DNA of 34,009 bases from an uncultured Eubacteriaceae bacterium (GCA_946497035.1 CAMMIW010000020.1:1-34009), one strand, 5' to 3'; positions 1 to 8,160 are shown, counted from the first letter of the stretch. Numbers and translations: made by a program. The notes: a model not told the origin generated them from the sequence alone.

Positions 1-92
1 CCACCATATTGAGTTAAAATAAGCTTACCAAGTTGTGGGTTTTTATTTTTAATTTTAACAGGAAACTCAAGTTTTTTTTCATAAATCCACAT
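1..92 (-). CDS. cotJC: Spore coat protein CotJC, 5' part only
   Basis: The minus-strand ATG at 92-90 opens a frame that runs off the window edge after 30 codons. Its start reads MWIYEKKLEFPVKIK and goes on to LILTQYGG, which matches the N-terminus of CotJC, a manganese-catalase-like inner coat protein. The ATG shares one base with the cotJB stop (TAATG), so translation is probably coupled. A GGAAGGAG ribosome binding site lies inside the end of cotJB. The metal-binding residues lie outside the window. The call rests on the N-terminal match and on operon order. Confidence 0.85.
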   Translation of the reverse strand, partial: MWIYEKKLEFPVKIKNKNPQLGKLILTQYG

Positions 93-370
93 TAGCACAT
101 TTCTCCTTCCAATTTATAATTAAAACATTGTTGCCAAGGCCAAGGGTTATCTGTCCAATTAAATCTTTCATTATTAGACATAGATCTATAAGAACATAAA
201 GGGCCAAAATTTTCTTCATAAATAGCACGAACACTATCTGCCTCTTTTAATATTTCATTATATATAGCTATACCTTCTTTATCATAAGGGTGAGTATCTA
301 AATAAAGGGCCATATCAACGGCCATAAAATCTAAAGCAGTAAGCTTTTTTAAAACTTCATCTCTTTCCAT
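92..370 (-). CDS. cotJB: Spore coat protein CotJB
   Basis: A 92-residue protein with the CotJB hallmarks: LTALDFMAVDMALYLDTHPYD near the N-terminus, a GPL element in the middle, and the tryptophan-rich NWTDNPWPWQ near the C-terminus. CotJB is a small cytosolic protein of the mother cell that helps build the spore coat with CotJA and CotJC. GGAGG sits 10 nt before the ATG. The gene is second in cotJA-cotJB-cotJC; the gap to cotJA is 29 nt and its stop overlaps the cotJC start by one base. Family members are usually 80-95 residues, so this one is full length. Confidence 0.93.
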   Translation of the reverse strand: MERDEVLKKLTALDFMAVDMALYLDTHPYDKEGIAIYNEILKEADSVRAIYEENFGPLCSYRSMSNNERFNWTDNPWPWQQCFNYKLEGEMC

Positions 371-399
371 ATTTTATGCCTCCAAAAAAAATCAAATAA

Positions 400-624
400 T
401 TACATATTTACAAAACAGTTGTTATCTTCTCTCATAATATTTTTATCTTCTTCACAATAAGGTCTAGCTAATTCTGGAAAGATAGTTCCTTTAATGATAG
501 CCTCGTTTTCATCATATATGCTACAAAGCTTTTGAAAAGGAACATAAGCTCTAGCTAGCCTTACAACTTTTATATATTCTTCATAAGGTATACACTCTTG
601 ATTGTTACATTCATTACAGTCCAC
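400..624 (-). CDS. cotJA: Spore coat associated protein CotJA
   Basis: A 74-residue protein with the CotJA core LARAYVPFQKL followed by GTIFPELARPY. The N-terminal Cys cluster (CNECNNQEC) and C-terminal Cys are extra. The start is GTG at 624, chosen because AAAGGAGG lies 8 nt upstream and no ATG is available near it. It is the first gene of the cotJ operon. In Bacillus this operon is transcribed in the mother cell by sigma-E; I could not find a convincing sigma-E promoter in the 220 nt upstream. The short length is normal for the family. Confidence 0.9.
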   Translation of the reverse strand: MDCNECNNQECIPYEEYIKVVRLARAYVPFQKLCSIYDENEAIIKGTIFPELARPYCEEDKNIMREDNNCFVNM

Positions 625-710
625 AAATAAAACCTCCTTTAATGGATACTAGGTTGCTCACCTAATTTTATAATATTCAATATTTGTAAAAATGTTACAA
701 TAAATAACTA

Positions 711-737
711 TTGACTTTTATAAAAAAAAGTTATACT
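711..737 (+). promoter_or_regulatory. Candidate promoter for the ytvI-decarboxylase pair
   Basis: TTGACT at 711-716 and TATACT at 732-737 with a 15-nt spacer, shorter than the preferred 17. The site lies about 118 nt before the ytvI-like start. The short spacer makes this only a candidate; a sporulation sigma factor may be the real user of the region. Confidence 0.35.
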
Positions 738-854
738 TTAATACATATAAAAAAAGGTTGTTTTTCAATTATTTGGGTATAAATAAAAAGTAATATAGTA
801 AAATTTATTTTTCCTTTTAATTGTAAAAATTATAAAATAAGTGAGGTGAAGGTA

Positions 855-1916
855 GTGTATTTTTTAGAAAATAAAGAACCCTTAAAAAAAATATTAAAAT
901 TATGTATATTTTTATTAATTATATATATTTTTTTAAACTATGTAGGAAGTTTATTTTTGCCCTTTATAATAGGCTATATATTATGCATAATACTATATCC
1001 CCTATTTAAAATTTTAAATAATAAATATAAAATACCAAAACCAATTAGTAGCATTTTATGTATTGGCATTTTAATACTATTAGTTATATTTATAGGTGTA
1101 GGAATAGTAGGACAAATAGTAAAAGAAGGTAAAGAATTTATAAAAGATTTGCCTTATTATATACAATCTATAAAAAATACTTTTGATGAACTAAATTATA
1201 AAATACAAAGCCTAATGAAAATATTGCCAGATGGACTAGAAAATACCATTATAGGCTTTTTTGAAAATTCTTCATCTATATTAGGGGAGCTTTTAGGAAA
1301 TGGGTTAAAAAATACTTCTATAAAGGTTATAAAAAAAGTACCCAATGCTCTTATGATAACGATAATAAGTATAATATCTTGTTATTTAATGCTTATAGAT
1401 AAGGAAAATATACAAAAGTTTATAGTAAGACAACTACCTAAAAAATATGCTAATAAATTTGGTATAGTAAAATCTGGCATAGGAGATGCAGTTTTTGGAT
1501 ATATTAAAGCACAAGCTATAATAATGTGTTTAATAGCTACGGTATGTTTTTTAGGCCTTTTATTGTTAGATGCACCTTATGCCCTTTTTATAGCTGTTGT
1601 TATAGGCATAATAGATGCTTTACCTGTTTTTGGCAGTGGTTTTATTTTATGGCCGTGGGCTTTATATAACGTTATTACTGGCAATTATGGTTTATCTATA
1701 GGCCTTATAATAATATATGTAGTTGTGCTTTTAACAAGACAATTTGTAGAGCCTAAAATTTTAGGAAAACAAATAGGCATACACCCTTTAGCTACATTAA
1801 TGTCTATATATATAGGACTGCAAGTTTTTGGTGTTTTTGGATTTATAATAGGCCCTGTTATAATGGTTATAATAAAAGCTTTACAAAATGAAAATATATT
1901 GCCACAATGGAGGTAG
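855..1916 (+). CDS. ytvI: AI-2E family membrane protein, sporulation YtvI type
   Basis: A hydrophobic protein of about 353 residues with the AI-2E/PerM permease layout. It has N-terminal membrane segments (KLCIFLLIIYIFLNYVG, then LFLPFIIGYILCIILYPLF), a central amphipathic region, and a C-terminal membrane block with GIIDALPVFGSG and RQFVEPKILGKQIGIHPL, the most conserved motifs of the family. The frame is open from GTG 846, but GTG 855 is the better start because GAGGTG at 844-849 then sits 5 nt upstream. The closest described relative is YtvI, found in spore formers and needed for normal sporulation; the transported substrate is unknown. The spore genes on both sides (cotJ, yyaC) support this subtype. 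Confidence 0.8.
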   Translation: MYFLENKEPLKKILKLCIFLLIIYIFLNYVGSLFLPFIIGYILCIILYPLFKILNNKYKIPKPISSILCIGILILLVIFIGVGIVGQIVKEGKEFIKDLPYYIQSIKNTFDELNYKIQSLMKILPDGLENTIIGFFENSSSILGELLGNGLKNTSIKVIKKVPNALMITIISIISCYLMLIDKENIQKFIVRQLPKKYANKFGIVKSGIGDAVFGYIKAQAIIMCLIATVCFLGLLLLDAPYALFIAVVIGIIDALPVFGSGFILWPWALYNVITGNYGLSIGLIIIYVVVLLTRQFVEPKILGKQIGIHPLATLMSIYIGLQVFGVFGFIIGPVIMVIIKALQNENILPQWR

Positions 1917-1918
1917 CT

Positions 1919-3328
1919 ATGGATAAAATAATATATAATACATTAAAAGATTTATCAAAAAAACAAATATACCCTTTTCATATGCCAGGCCATAAAAGAA
2001 ATGATAAATTTTTAAATGATTTTTACGATTTTATAAATTTAGATTATACAGAAATAGATGAAACAGACAATATGCATAAACCTGAAGGGATAATTAAAAA
2101 ATCTAAAGAAATGATAGCAAATATTTTTGGGGCTAAAGATAGCTATTTTTTAGTTAATGGTAGTAGCGGAGGCATAATGGCCACTATAATGGCTTGTGTA
2201 GCTCCTAATGAGAAAATATTGGTGGCAAAAAATTGTCATATAAGCGTATATAATGGGATAATTTTAAGTGGAGCTATGCCTATATATATTGAGCCTACAA
2301 TAAAATATAACATACCTTGTGGTATAGACATTAAAAATATAGAAAAGGCAATAGAAAAACATAAAGATATAAAAGCACTTATAATTACAAGTCCCACTTA
2401 TGAAGGTTTTGTTTGTGATGTAGAAAAAATAGCAAAAATTGTTCATAAAAATGGCATTATATTAATTGTAGATGAAGCCCACGGAGCACACTTTAATTTT
2501 TCTAATAATTTTCCTAAAAGTGGTATAAAATGTGGTGCAGATATAGTTATACAGAGCTTTCATAAAACGTTACCTAGTTTTACCCAATGTGGTGTTTTAC
2601 ATTTAAATGGTAATTTAGTAGATAAAAACAAGTTAGAAAAATGTTTATCTATTATACAAACTACAAGCCCATCATATATGTTTATGTTAAGCATAGAATA
2701 TGCGGCAGATTTTTGTAAAAATAATTTAAAATTATTTAATCAATATACATTATTTTTACAAGATGTTAGAAAAGATCTTAAAAATTTAAAAAATTTAAAG
2801 CTTATAGATAAAGATATTTTAAAAGATAGCAACATTGTAGATTTTGATATTAGTAGGTTTACTTTTTTAATAAATAGTCCTATAAATGGAGATTATATAA
2901 ATAATATATTAAAAGAAAATAAAATACAATTAGAAATGTATGGCAATAACCATATAATAGCAATAAGTACAATATGTGATGATTTTGATAAAATAACATA
3001 TTTTAAAAATATTTTATTTAAAATAGATAATGAACTAGAAAATAAAAATATAATATATGACAATATTAATAACGAAAATATAGTTTGCCCTAACATATTA
3101 CCTAGAGAAGCTTTTTATAACAATAAAAAACTATTAAAGCTAGATTTATGCTTAGATGAGATTTGTGGTGATTTTATAACTCCTTATCCCCCAGGCATAC
3201 CTATTTTAACACCAGGACAAACTATAACAAAAGAAATTTTAAAACAAATTAATATATATTTAAAAAATAATATAAAAATTTTAGGGATTAACGAAAATAA
3301 CGAAATATATGTAATTTCAACAACATAG
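1919..3328 (+). CDS. Orn/Lys/Arg decarboxylase family PLP enzyme
   Basis: A fold-type I PLP enzyme of 469 residues. Visible motifs are FHMPGHKRN near the N-terminus, NGSSGGIMA for phosphate binding, VDEAHGAH with Asp185 that would contact the pyridine nitrogen, and SFHKTLPSFTQ with Lys216 as the Schiff-base lysine. The C-terminal ITPYPPGIPILTPGQ is typical of this family. The likely reaction is decarboxylation of arginine, lysine or ornithine to a polyamine precursor, in the cytosol; the exact substrate cannot be read. The short form resembles Bacillus SpeA/YaaO rather than the 700-residue proteobacterial forms. ATG 1919 is preferred over ATG 1907, because the GGAGG at 1909-1913 serves it. 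The start is 2 nt after the upstream stop, indicating one operon. Confidence 0.88.
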   Translation: MDKIIYNTLKDLSKKQIYPFHMPGHKRNDKFLNDFYDFINLDYTEIDETDNMHKPEGIIKKSKEMIANIFGAKDSYFLVNGSSGGIMATIMACVAPNEKILVAKNCHISVYNGIILSGAMPIYIEPTIKYNIPCGIDIKNIEKAIEKHKDIKALIITSPTYEGFVCDVEKIAKIVHKNGIILIVDEAHGAHFNFSNNFPKSGIKCGADIVIQSFHKTLPSFTQCGVLHLNGNLVDKNKLEKCLSIIQTTSPSYMFMLSIEYAADFCKNNLKLFNQYTLFLQDVRKDLKNLKNLKLIDKDILKDSNIVDFDISRFTFLINSPINGDYINNILKENKIQLEMYGNNHIIAISTICDDFDKITYFKNILFKIDNELENKNIIYDNINNENIVCPNILPREAFYNNKKLLKLDLCLDEICGDFITPYPPGIPILTPGQTITKEILKQINIYLKNNIKILGINENNEIYVISTT

Positions 3329-3329
3329 A

Positions 3330-3356
3330 AAGGCTGTAGACAAAATCTACAGCCTT
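3330..3356. terminator. Hairpin between convergent genes
   Basis: A perfect 11-bp stem AAGGCTGTAGA / TCTACAGCCTT with a CAAAA loop. It lies between the decarboxylase and yyaC, which converge, and overlaps the first two bases of the yyaC stop codon (3355-3357). The T-tract is poor on both strands (TTTCTATG on the minus strand). It belongs to a hairpin family seen again at 7585, 15184 and, degenerate, at 18835. Confidence 0.7.
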
Positions 3357-3927
3357 AAAAAATTATGCTTACACAATGCCATATACCAGAAGATATAATA
3401 TCTGCCATATTCATAACAACAGATAGCCTAGTATTTTGTAAAACAGATATCTCTAATATACCTGTATGATTTACTATCCCTGTTATAAAAATATCTCCAA
3501 CAGCAGGTAAATTTTTTTTAGCACCTGCTCCTGGCTTTATGCTCCCCTCCCCTATATTTATATAATTTATATACTCTTTTGAGCCTAAAGATGCGTCTAT
3601 AGCTATTAAAAAAGGATTTTTATGTTTTAAATAAATTTCTTTTACAGTATCTTTCAAATTTTTAGCGTGAACAGGCTTTTCTAAAGTGCCATATATAAAA
3701 ATATTGTTTTTTAAAGGCAATTTAGAAAGCTTATAACCTACTAATGGGCCTAAGCTATCACCTGTTGCTCTATCTGATCCTATACATAAAAATATAATAG
3801 TTTTAAAACTATCTTTATATTTATATAATATATTAAATAAATTTTCCTTAAATTCTAACAATGCAAACTCAGAATTAGAATTTATATAATTAATAAAATT
3901 ATTTTTTTTACTTAATGTATTATTCAA
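3355..3927 (-). CDS. yyaC: Sporulation protein YyaC (DUF1256, GPR-like fold)
   Basis: A 190-residue protein with the YyaC signature: IIFLCIGSDRATGDSLGPLVGYKL, GTLEKPVHAKNL, IAIDASLGS, GSIKPGAGAKKNLPAVGD and GIVNHTGI. The fold is related to the germination protease GPR and hydrogenase maturation peptidases, with the conserved acidic residues of GSDRATGD and IDAS in place. YyaC is known only as a spore-former protein; no proven substrate is recalled. It starts with TTG at 3927, served by AAGGAG 9 nt upstream. The first 40 residues are Asn/Lys-rich and poorly conserved. It is transcribed alone and convergent with the decarboxylase gene. Confidence 0.9.
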   Translation of the reverse strand: MNNTLSKKNNFINYINSNSEFALLEFKENLFNILYKYKDSFKTIIFLCIGSDRATGDSLGPLVGYKLSKLPLKNNIFIYGTLEKPVHAKNLKDTVKEIYLKHKNPFLIAIDASLGSKEYINYINIGEGSIKPGAGAKKNLPAVGDIFITGIVNHTGILEISVLQNTRLSVVMNMADIISSGIWHCVSIIF

Positions 3928-4040
3928 TTTTATTTCTCCTTAAATTTTGTGTAAATTTCATTAAAAACTAAATATTTACATAATAATAATATATATTTTT
4001 TCAAAAAACTAATAAATTATACACTAATATTAAATATTTT

Positions 4041-4070
4041 AGTATAAAAAAAAGGTTCAATTATTGTCAA
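4041..4070 (-). promoter_or_regulatory. Sigma-A-like promoter for yyaC
   Basis: On the minus strand TTGACA (4070-4065), an 18-nt spacer, and TATACT (4046-4041). It would give an untranslated leader of roughly 107 nt before the TTG start. A vegetative-looking promoter in front of a spore gene is notable, but the A/T-rich setting makes chance matches easy. Confidence 0.5.
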
Positions 4071-4150
4071 TATATACCAAAAAATATATTAAATTGTAAA
4101 TCATTATTTTTACATGTAAAAAATTCTTTATAAATAGGGATAAAAATTTC

Positions 4151-4179
4151 TTGACTGTTTACAAATTTTTCCATAAAAT
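4151..4179 (+). promoter_or_regulatory. Sigma-A-like promoter for the MPN-LysM gene
   Basis: TTGACT at 4151-4156, a 17-nt spacer, and TAAAAT at 4174-4179, followed by about 64 nt of leader up to the ATG at 4250. The rest of the 322-nt gap between yyaC and this gene is AT-rich with no further open frame or stable hairpin that I can see. Confidence 0.6.
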
Positions 4180-4249
4180 GTAATTAGTATGTGATAATAT
4201 TTTCATAAATTAACAAAACTTATATTTATATGTCTAAGGAGAGTTTTTT

Positions 4250-5452
4250 ATGAAACAAAATAATAATAATATTAGCTTACCAAAAAATATAAAGCAGATG
4301 GGGAATATTGATGAAAACTTAAAAATATATATGGAGGATTATGTTTTTACTTTTTTGCAACAATATTCAAAATCTTGTAATAATGAGGAGAGGATAGCGG
4401 TTTTAATAGGAGATAGCTATAATATTGACGGAAATGATGTATTATTTATTAGTGGTGCTATTAAGGGGGAACATACCTCTTTAGAAGATGGTATGGTTAA
4501 GCTAACTGATGAGTCATTTAAATATATAGAGGAGCAAATAGAAACATACTTTAAAGGATGTAGCATTGTAGGTTGGTTTTATTCTCAGCCTGGCTTTTCA
4601 GACTATATAAATGACGGATACATAAATTATCATAAACAATATTTTGATAAAAAAAATCAAGTGTTTTTTCTAAGCGATCCTATAGAAAATATTGGCGGTT
4701 TTTACATACTGTGCGACAACGATTTTAAAGCTCTTAGCGGTTTTATTATATATTATGAAAAAAATGATGCTATGAGCGAATATATGTCTAATAACAAATC
4801 AATTAATACTAGATCAAGTGAAGATAAGCTTAAAGCAAAAGATGAAAGGCTTATGAGTATGAGCAGAAGAAAAAATAATATTAATAAGAGTATGCATTCT
4901 TTAAGCGAATATAAAAAAATGACAAATATTTTTGGTTCATTAAGTGCTGTTTTATTTCTTGTTTGTTTTATAATGGGAGCAGGCCTTATACAAAGTGATG
5001 ATAAAATAGCAGAGCTAGAAAAAAGGCTTGTTAAATTAGACGACAGCTATAGATATATTTTAAGCCAAATTAAAGATGATAATGTGCAAAGTGTTTTTGC
5101 TCAAAATAACACTAAAAATGAATCTTCTTCAGAGCAAACATCTTCTTTATCTACAGCTAATACACATACAACAGAAAAACATACAGTTACAACAACATCT
5201 ACGACTGAAAATCTTACCGTTTCTACTACTCAAGAACAAAAAGACAAAGTATCTGAAACGACAAGTGAAAGTATCTCAAAAAATATGGAAAAACAAAATT
5301 TAAAAAAATATGAGGTAAAAGAGGGTGATACATTAGAGGTTATAAGCAAAAGATTTTATGGAGATAGAAGTAAAATAGAAGAAATAATGAGTATAAACGG
5401 ACTAGATAACCCACACACAATTTACGTTGGTAAAACATTATTGCTTCCTTAA
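4250..5452 (+). CDS. Membrane protein: degenerate MPN/JAMM-like domain, TM segment, Thr/Ser linker, LysM
   Basis: A 400-residue bitopic protein. Residues 28-171 read like an MPN/JAMM domain: ERIAVLIG, a VGWFYSQPGF segment (107-116) where active enzymes have GWYHSHPGF-like sequence, and the QVFFLSDP and LSGFIIYY strands. The catalytic HxH is YxQ, and the later SxxD is absent, so it should not bind zinc. A basic stretch (RRKNN, YKK) precedes a membrane helix at 227-247, placing the MPN part inside the cell. Outside follow a short coiled coil (250-276), a Thr/Ser-rich linker (288-345) and one LysM domain (353-400) for peptidoglycan. TAAGGAGAG lies before the ATG. A kinase gene follows after 35 nt. 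The architecture is seen; the MPN assignment is by motif reading and the role is unknown. Confidence 0.75.
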   Translation: MKQNNNNISLPKNIKQMGNIDENLKIYMEDYVFTFLQQYSKSCNNEERIAVLIGDSYNIDGNDVLFISGAIKGEHTSLEDGMVKLTDESFKYIEEQIETYFKGCSIVGWFYSQPGFSDYINDGYINYHKQYFDKKNQVFFLSDPIENIGGFYILCDNDFKALSGFIIYYEKNDAMSEYMSNNKSINTRSSEDKLKAKDERLMSMSRRKNNINKSMHSLSEYKKMTNIFGSLSAVLFLVCFIMGAGLIQSDDKIAELEKRLVKLDDSYRYILSQIKDDNVQSVFAQNNTKNESSSEQTSSLSTANTHTTEKHTVTTTSTTENLTVSTTQEQKDKVSETTSESISKNMEKQNLKKYEVKEGDTLEVISKRFYGDRSKIEEIMSINGLDNPHTIYVGKTLLLP

Positions 5453-5487
5453 ATGTTTAATATAAAAAATTTTGGGAGGATTAAATT

Positions 5488-6174
5488 TTGTATTTTTATA
5501 ACGATGACTTGACAAAAGATATAACAGTAGCTCTAGTTCACGAGGTAAAAAATCCTATATCACTTATAAAAGCTAATATAGAACTATTAGAGCTTGAAAA
5601 TGTTTTAGATAACCATAAGAAAAATGTTACTATGATAAAAAATGAACTTAATAAAATATCTGAAATAATATCTGATTTTATGCTATTTTGTAATCAAAAC
5701 TATGAAATAAAATTAACACAAATAAATATACTTGATTTAGCAAGAGATTACATAGAAAAATTTAATATATATAATCATATTACATTTAGTATAAATTGTT
5801 TTGAAAATATAAATGATATATTTATACTAGCAGAATATTCTAAGCTAGCTATGATTTTTTCAAATATATATAAAAATTGTGTAGAAGCTATAAAACATAC
5901 TACAGGCTTTATACAAACTAACATTTATATAAAAGATAATAACGTTGTTGTAGATATTATAGATAACGGCTCTGGTATAGATGATGATATTTACCAAAAA
6001 GTATATGAACCATTTTTTACAAGCAAGGCTAATGGCAGTGGCCTCGGCATACCTATTTGCATAAATACTATGAAAAGTCTTAATGGTAGCTTTGAAATAT
6101 TTAATAACAAAGATTTAGGTTGTACAACTAGGCTAATATTTGAAAACAGTAAATATATTTCAAAACAAGCATAA
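5488..6174 (+). CDS. Soluble sensor-less histidine kinase
   Basis: A 228-residue protein that is all transmitter. HisKA begins almost at the N-terminus with His18 in LVHEVKNPISLIKANIELL. The ATPase has an N-box (FSNIYKNCVEAI, Asn126/Asn130), G1 (DNGSGID, 159-165), F-box (EPFFTSK, 174-180) and G2 (GSGLGIPI, 183-190). There is no membrane segment, PAS or GAF region, so any signal must come through a partner. The start is TTG 5488 with GGGAGGA 7 nt upstream. It follows the MPN-LysM gene by 35 nt, and spo0A lies about 600 nt downstream. Phosphorylation of Spo0A is a reasonable inference from position only; no paired response regulator is adjacent. Confidence 0.88.
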   Translation: MYFYNDDLTKDITVALVHEVKNPISLIKANIELLELENVLDNHKKNVTMIKNELNKISEIISDFMLFCNQNYEIKLTQINILDLARDYIEKFNIYNHITFSINCFENINDIFILAEYSKLAMIFSNIYKNCVEAIKHTTGFIQTNIYIKDNNVVVDIIDNGSGIDDDIYQKVYEPFFTSKANGSGLGIPICINTMKSLNGSFEIFNNKDLGCTTRLIFENSKYISKQA

Positions 6175-6289
6175 TATAAATTATTTTTTATAATTTTATA
6201 TTTTTAATAAATATATGTTTTTAGTTTTTTACTTATACAATTTTTTATAAAAATAAGTTATAATCAAAATAAAAAAATGAGGTGCAAAT

Positions 6290-6751
6290 ATGGAAAATAT
6301 AGAAATAGAAAGAAAATTTTTAGTAAATTATATTCCAGATTTAAAAAATTGTAAAAGTTATTATATAAAACAAGGTTATTTAAGCATAAACCCTGTTTTA
6401 AGAATAAGACAAAAAAATGAAAAATATATATTCACTTTTAAAGGAAAGGGGGATATACAAAGAGAAGAATTTGAAAAACAAATAACCAAAGAAGAATTTG
6501 AAAACTTATGGTTAAAAATAGAAGGTGAACCTATTATAAAAACTAGATATATTATACCATTAGAAAATGGACTTTTAGCCGAGCTAGATATTTATGATGG
6601 TAGCCTTAAAGGGTTTAAAAATGTTGAGGTAGAATTTAATAATATAAAAGATGCAGAAAATTTTGTTCCACCAGATTGGTTTGGTGAAGATATTACAAAA
6701 AATGTAAAATATACAAATGCTTATCTTTCAAAAGTTTCTGCAAAAAAATAA
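6290..6751 (+). CDS. CYTH domain protein (triphosphate tunnel metalloenzyme)
   Basis: A 153-residue protein starting [12 protein letters not shown], which has the ExExK metal/triphosphate motif (Glu5, Glu7, Lys9). Further tunnel-type strands are visible: [45 protein letters not shown] and VEVEFNN. The family hydrolyses inorganic triphosphate or nucleoside triphosphates, or more rarely makes cAMP; inorganic triphosphatase is the commonest bacterial activity. The 153 residues match the short single-domain form, with no CHAD domain. GAGGTG precedes the ATG, and a TATAAT at 6259-6264 without a good -35 may be its promoter. spo0A follows after 28 nt, so they may share a transcript. Confidence 0.87.
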   Translation: MENIEIERKFLVNYIPDLKNCKSYYIKQGYLSINPVLRIRQKNEKYIFTFKGKGDIQREEFEKQITKEEFENLWLKIEGEPIIKTRYIIPLENGLLAELDIYDGSLKGFKNVEVEFNNIKDAENFVPPDWFGEDITKNVKYTNAYLSKVSAKK

Positions 6752-6779
6752 CGGATTCGTAAAGTTTGGAGGTATTATT

Positions 6780-7559
6780 TTGAGTCAGGATAAAATAAGT
6801 ATTTTATTAGCAGATGATAATAAAGATTTTTGTGATATATTAAAAAATTATTTAGACAAACAGTCTAATATAGAGGTTATAGATGTTGCTTTTGATGGTT
6901 TACAAGCTTATGAAAAAATTATAACATTAAAACCTGATGTTGTTTTGTTAGATGAAGTTATGCCACATTTAGATGGTATAGGTGTTTTAGAAAAATTACA
7001 AAATATTAAAGATATTAAAAGTATGTGTATTATGCTAACTGCTGTAACGCAAGAGCAAGTTACCCAAAAAGCTTTTTCTCTTGGTGCTAAATATTATATA
7101 GCTAAACCATTTGATATGGAGCTTTTAGTGTCTCGTATAAGACAGCTTAAAGAAACTAGGCTATCTAATAACAATGATAATAAAATAGGGATAAATTGCA
7201 CAGAGATAGATTTAGAAACGAGAGTTACAAATATACTACATGAAATAGGCGTGCCTGCTCACATTAGAGGGTATCATTATATGAGAGAAGCTATTATTAT
7301 GGCTATTGGTGATATAGATGTTTTAAATTACATAACAAAAGAGCTATACCCATCTATAGCTAAAAAATGTAACACTACACCTAGTAGAGTTGAAAGAGCT
7401 ATAAGACACGCCATAGAGGTAGCTTGGAGTAGAGGTAGAATAGATGCTATAGATAATCTATTTGGTTATACAATAAATAATCATAAAGGTAAGCCTACAA
7501 ATAGTGAATTTATAGCTCTTATAGCAGATAGATTAAGATTAGAGCTTAAAGCAAGCTAA
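6780..7559 (+). CDS. spo0A: Sporulation master regulator Spo0A
   Basis: A 259-residue response regulator. Receiver: ILLADDN (Asp12, Asp13), phospho-acceptor Asp58 in [11 protein letters not shown], Thr87 and Lys109. After a short linker (about 127-140) comes the Spo0A effector domain with [12 protein letters not shown] and the recognition helix region [21 protein letters not shown] (199-219), the family's most diagnostic motif. The frame is open from ATG 6717 inside the CYTH gene, but the real start is TTG 6780, where TTGGAGGT lies 7 nt upstream and homologues begin. Spo0A-P drives entry into sporulation and binds TTGTCGAA-like boxes. In many Clostridia spoIVB precedes spo0A; here a CYTH gene does. 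Confidence 0.97.
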   Translation: MSQDKISILLADDNKDFCDILKNYLDKQSNIEVIDVAFDGLQAYEKIITLKPDVVLLDEVMPHLDGIGVLEKLQNIKDIKSMCIMLTAVTQEQVTQKAFSLGAKYYIAKPFDMELLVSRIRQLKETRLSNNNDNKIGINCTEIDLETRVTNILHEIGVPAHIRGYHYMREAIIMAIGDIDVLNYITKELYPSIAKKCNTTPSRVERAIRHAIEVAWSRGRIDAIDNLFGYTINNHKGKPTNSEFIALIADRLRLELKAS

Positions 7560-7584
7560 TAATATATAAAACCTAATATAAATT

Positions 7585-7611
7585 AAGGCTGTAGACATTG
7601 TCTATAGCCTT
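7585..7611. terminator. Terminator hairpin after spo0A
   Basis: A 12-bp stem with one G-U pair, AAGGCTGTAGAC, loop ATT, then GTCTATAGCCTT, followed by TTAAAAATTA. It separates spo0A from the convergent gene ending at 7623. Nearly the same sequence occurs at 3330-3356 and 15184-15208. Confidence 0.75.
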
Positions 7612-7622
7612 TAAAAATTAGA

Positions 7623-8102
7623 TTATATCTTATTGTTATTATCATTATATTTTTTTAATAAATCACTTTTAGATAATTTTAATGTTTTTACTTTATCTAT
7701 AGTATTAATATTGTTATTAATATTATTAACATTATTTAAAGTTTGTTTATTTTTTTCTTCTTGTAAACGTATTTTTAAATCTGTATCTGCTATTTGTTGT
7801 ATTTTTTGTTGTAGTTGTTTTAGCTCTTTTTCAAAAATTTTTTTATTTTGGTTTAAACCACCTTTAAAACTTTCAAAAATAGTTAAAAACATATTATCTA
7901 TACTAACCAATTCGTCTATTAGCTTTTGTTTTTCTTCTACAGATAAGTTTATAAAGCTATTTATTTCATTATTTTCATCTTTATCAAAAAAATTTTTCTG
8001 ACTTTTTGTTATATCTAATATTAAACCTAGTAGTTGTAATTTTCTATCTAAAAGATAATTTAAGTTATTTATTTTATTATATATTTCTTCTAATTCTTTC
8101 AA
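7623..8102 (-). CDS. Unknown coiled-coil protein, possibly FlgN-like
   Basis: A 159-residue protein, almost wholly helical, rich in Lys, Glu, Asn and Leu. N-terminal LKELEEIYNKINNLNYLLDRKLQLL and the middle FEKELKQLQQKIQQIADTD look like paired helices; the tail is an Asn-rich stretch (NNVNNINNNINTID). Organisation and length recall FlgN/FliT-type chaperones, but no diagnostic motif is seen and no flagellar gene is near, so I leave it unnamed. The start is TTG 8102 with AGAGGTG upstream; the longer frame from ATG 8147 lacks a ribosome site. It converges on spo0A and diverges from the ileS leader. Confidence 0.7.
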   Translation of the reverse strand: MKELEEIYNKINNLNYLLDRKLQLLGLILDITKSQKNFFDKDENNEINSFINLSVEEKQKLIDELVSIDNMFLTIFESFKGGLNQNKKIFEKELKQLQQKIQQIADTDLKIRLQEEKNKQTLNNVNNINNNINTIDKVKTLKLSKSDLLKKYNDNNNKI

Positions 8103-8160
8103 AAAAACACCTCTTAAAACAAATTTATATAAATTTTTAATAATCAAAATAATTAATGTT

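Noticed and set aside
641-845. Sigma-E promoter for cotJA
   Set aside because: Several ATATT-like boxes exist on the minus strand, but none is followed by a CATA-type -10 at proper spacing.
7633-8001. A 122-codon plus-strand frame after spo0A
   Set aside because: A Phe/Leu/Ser-rich mirror of the Lys/Asn-rich coiled-coil gene on the minus strand, without a ribosome site.
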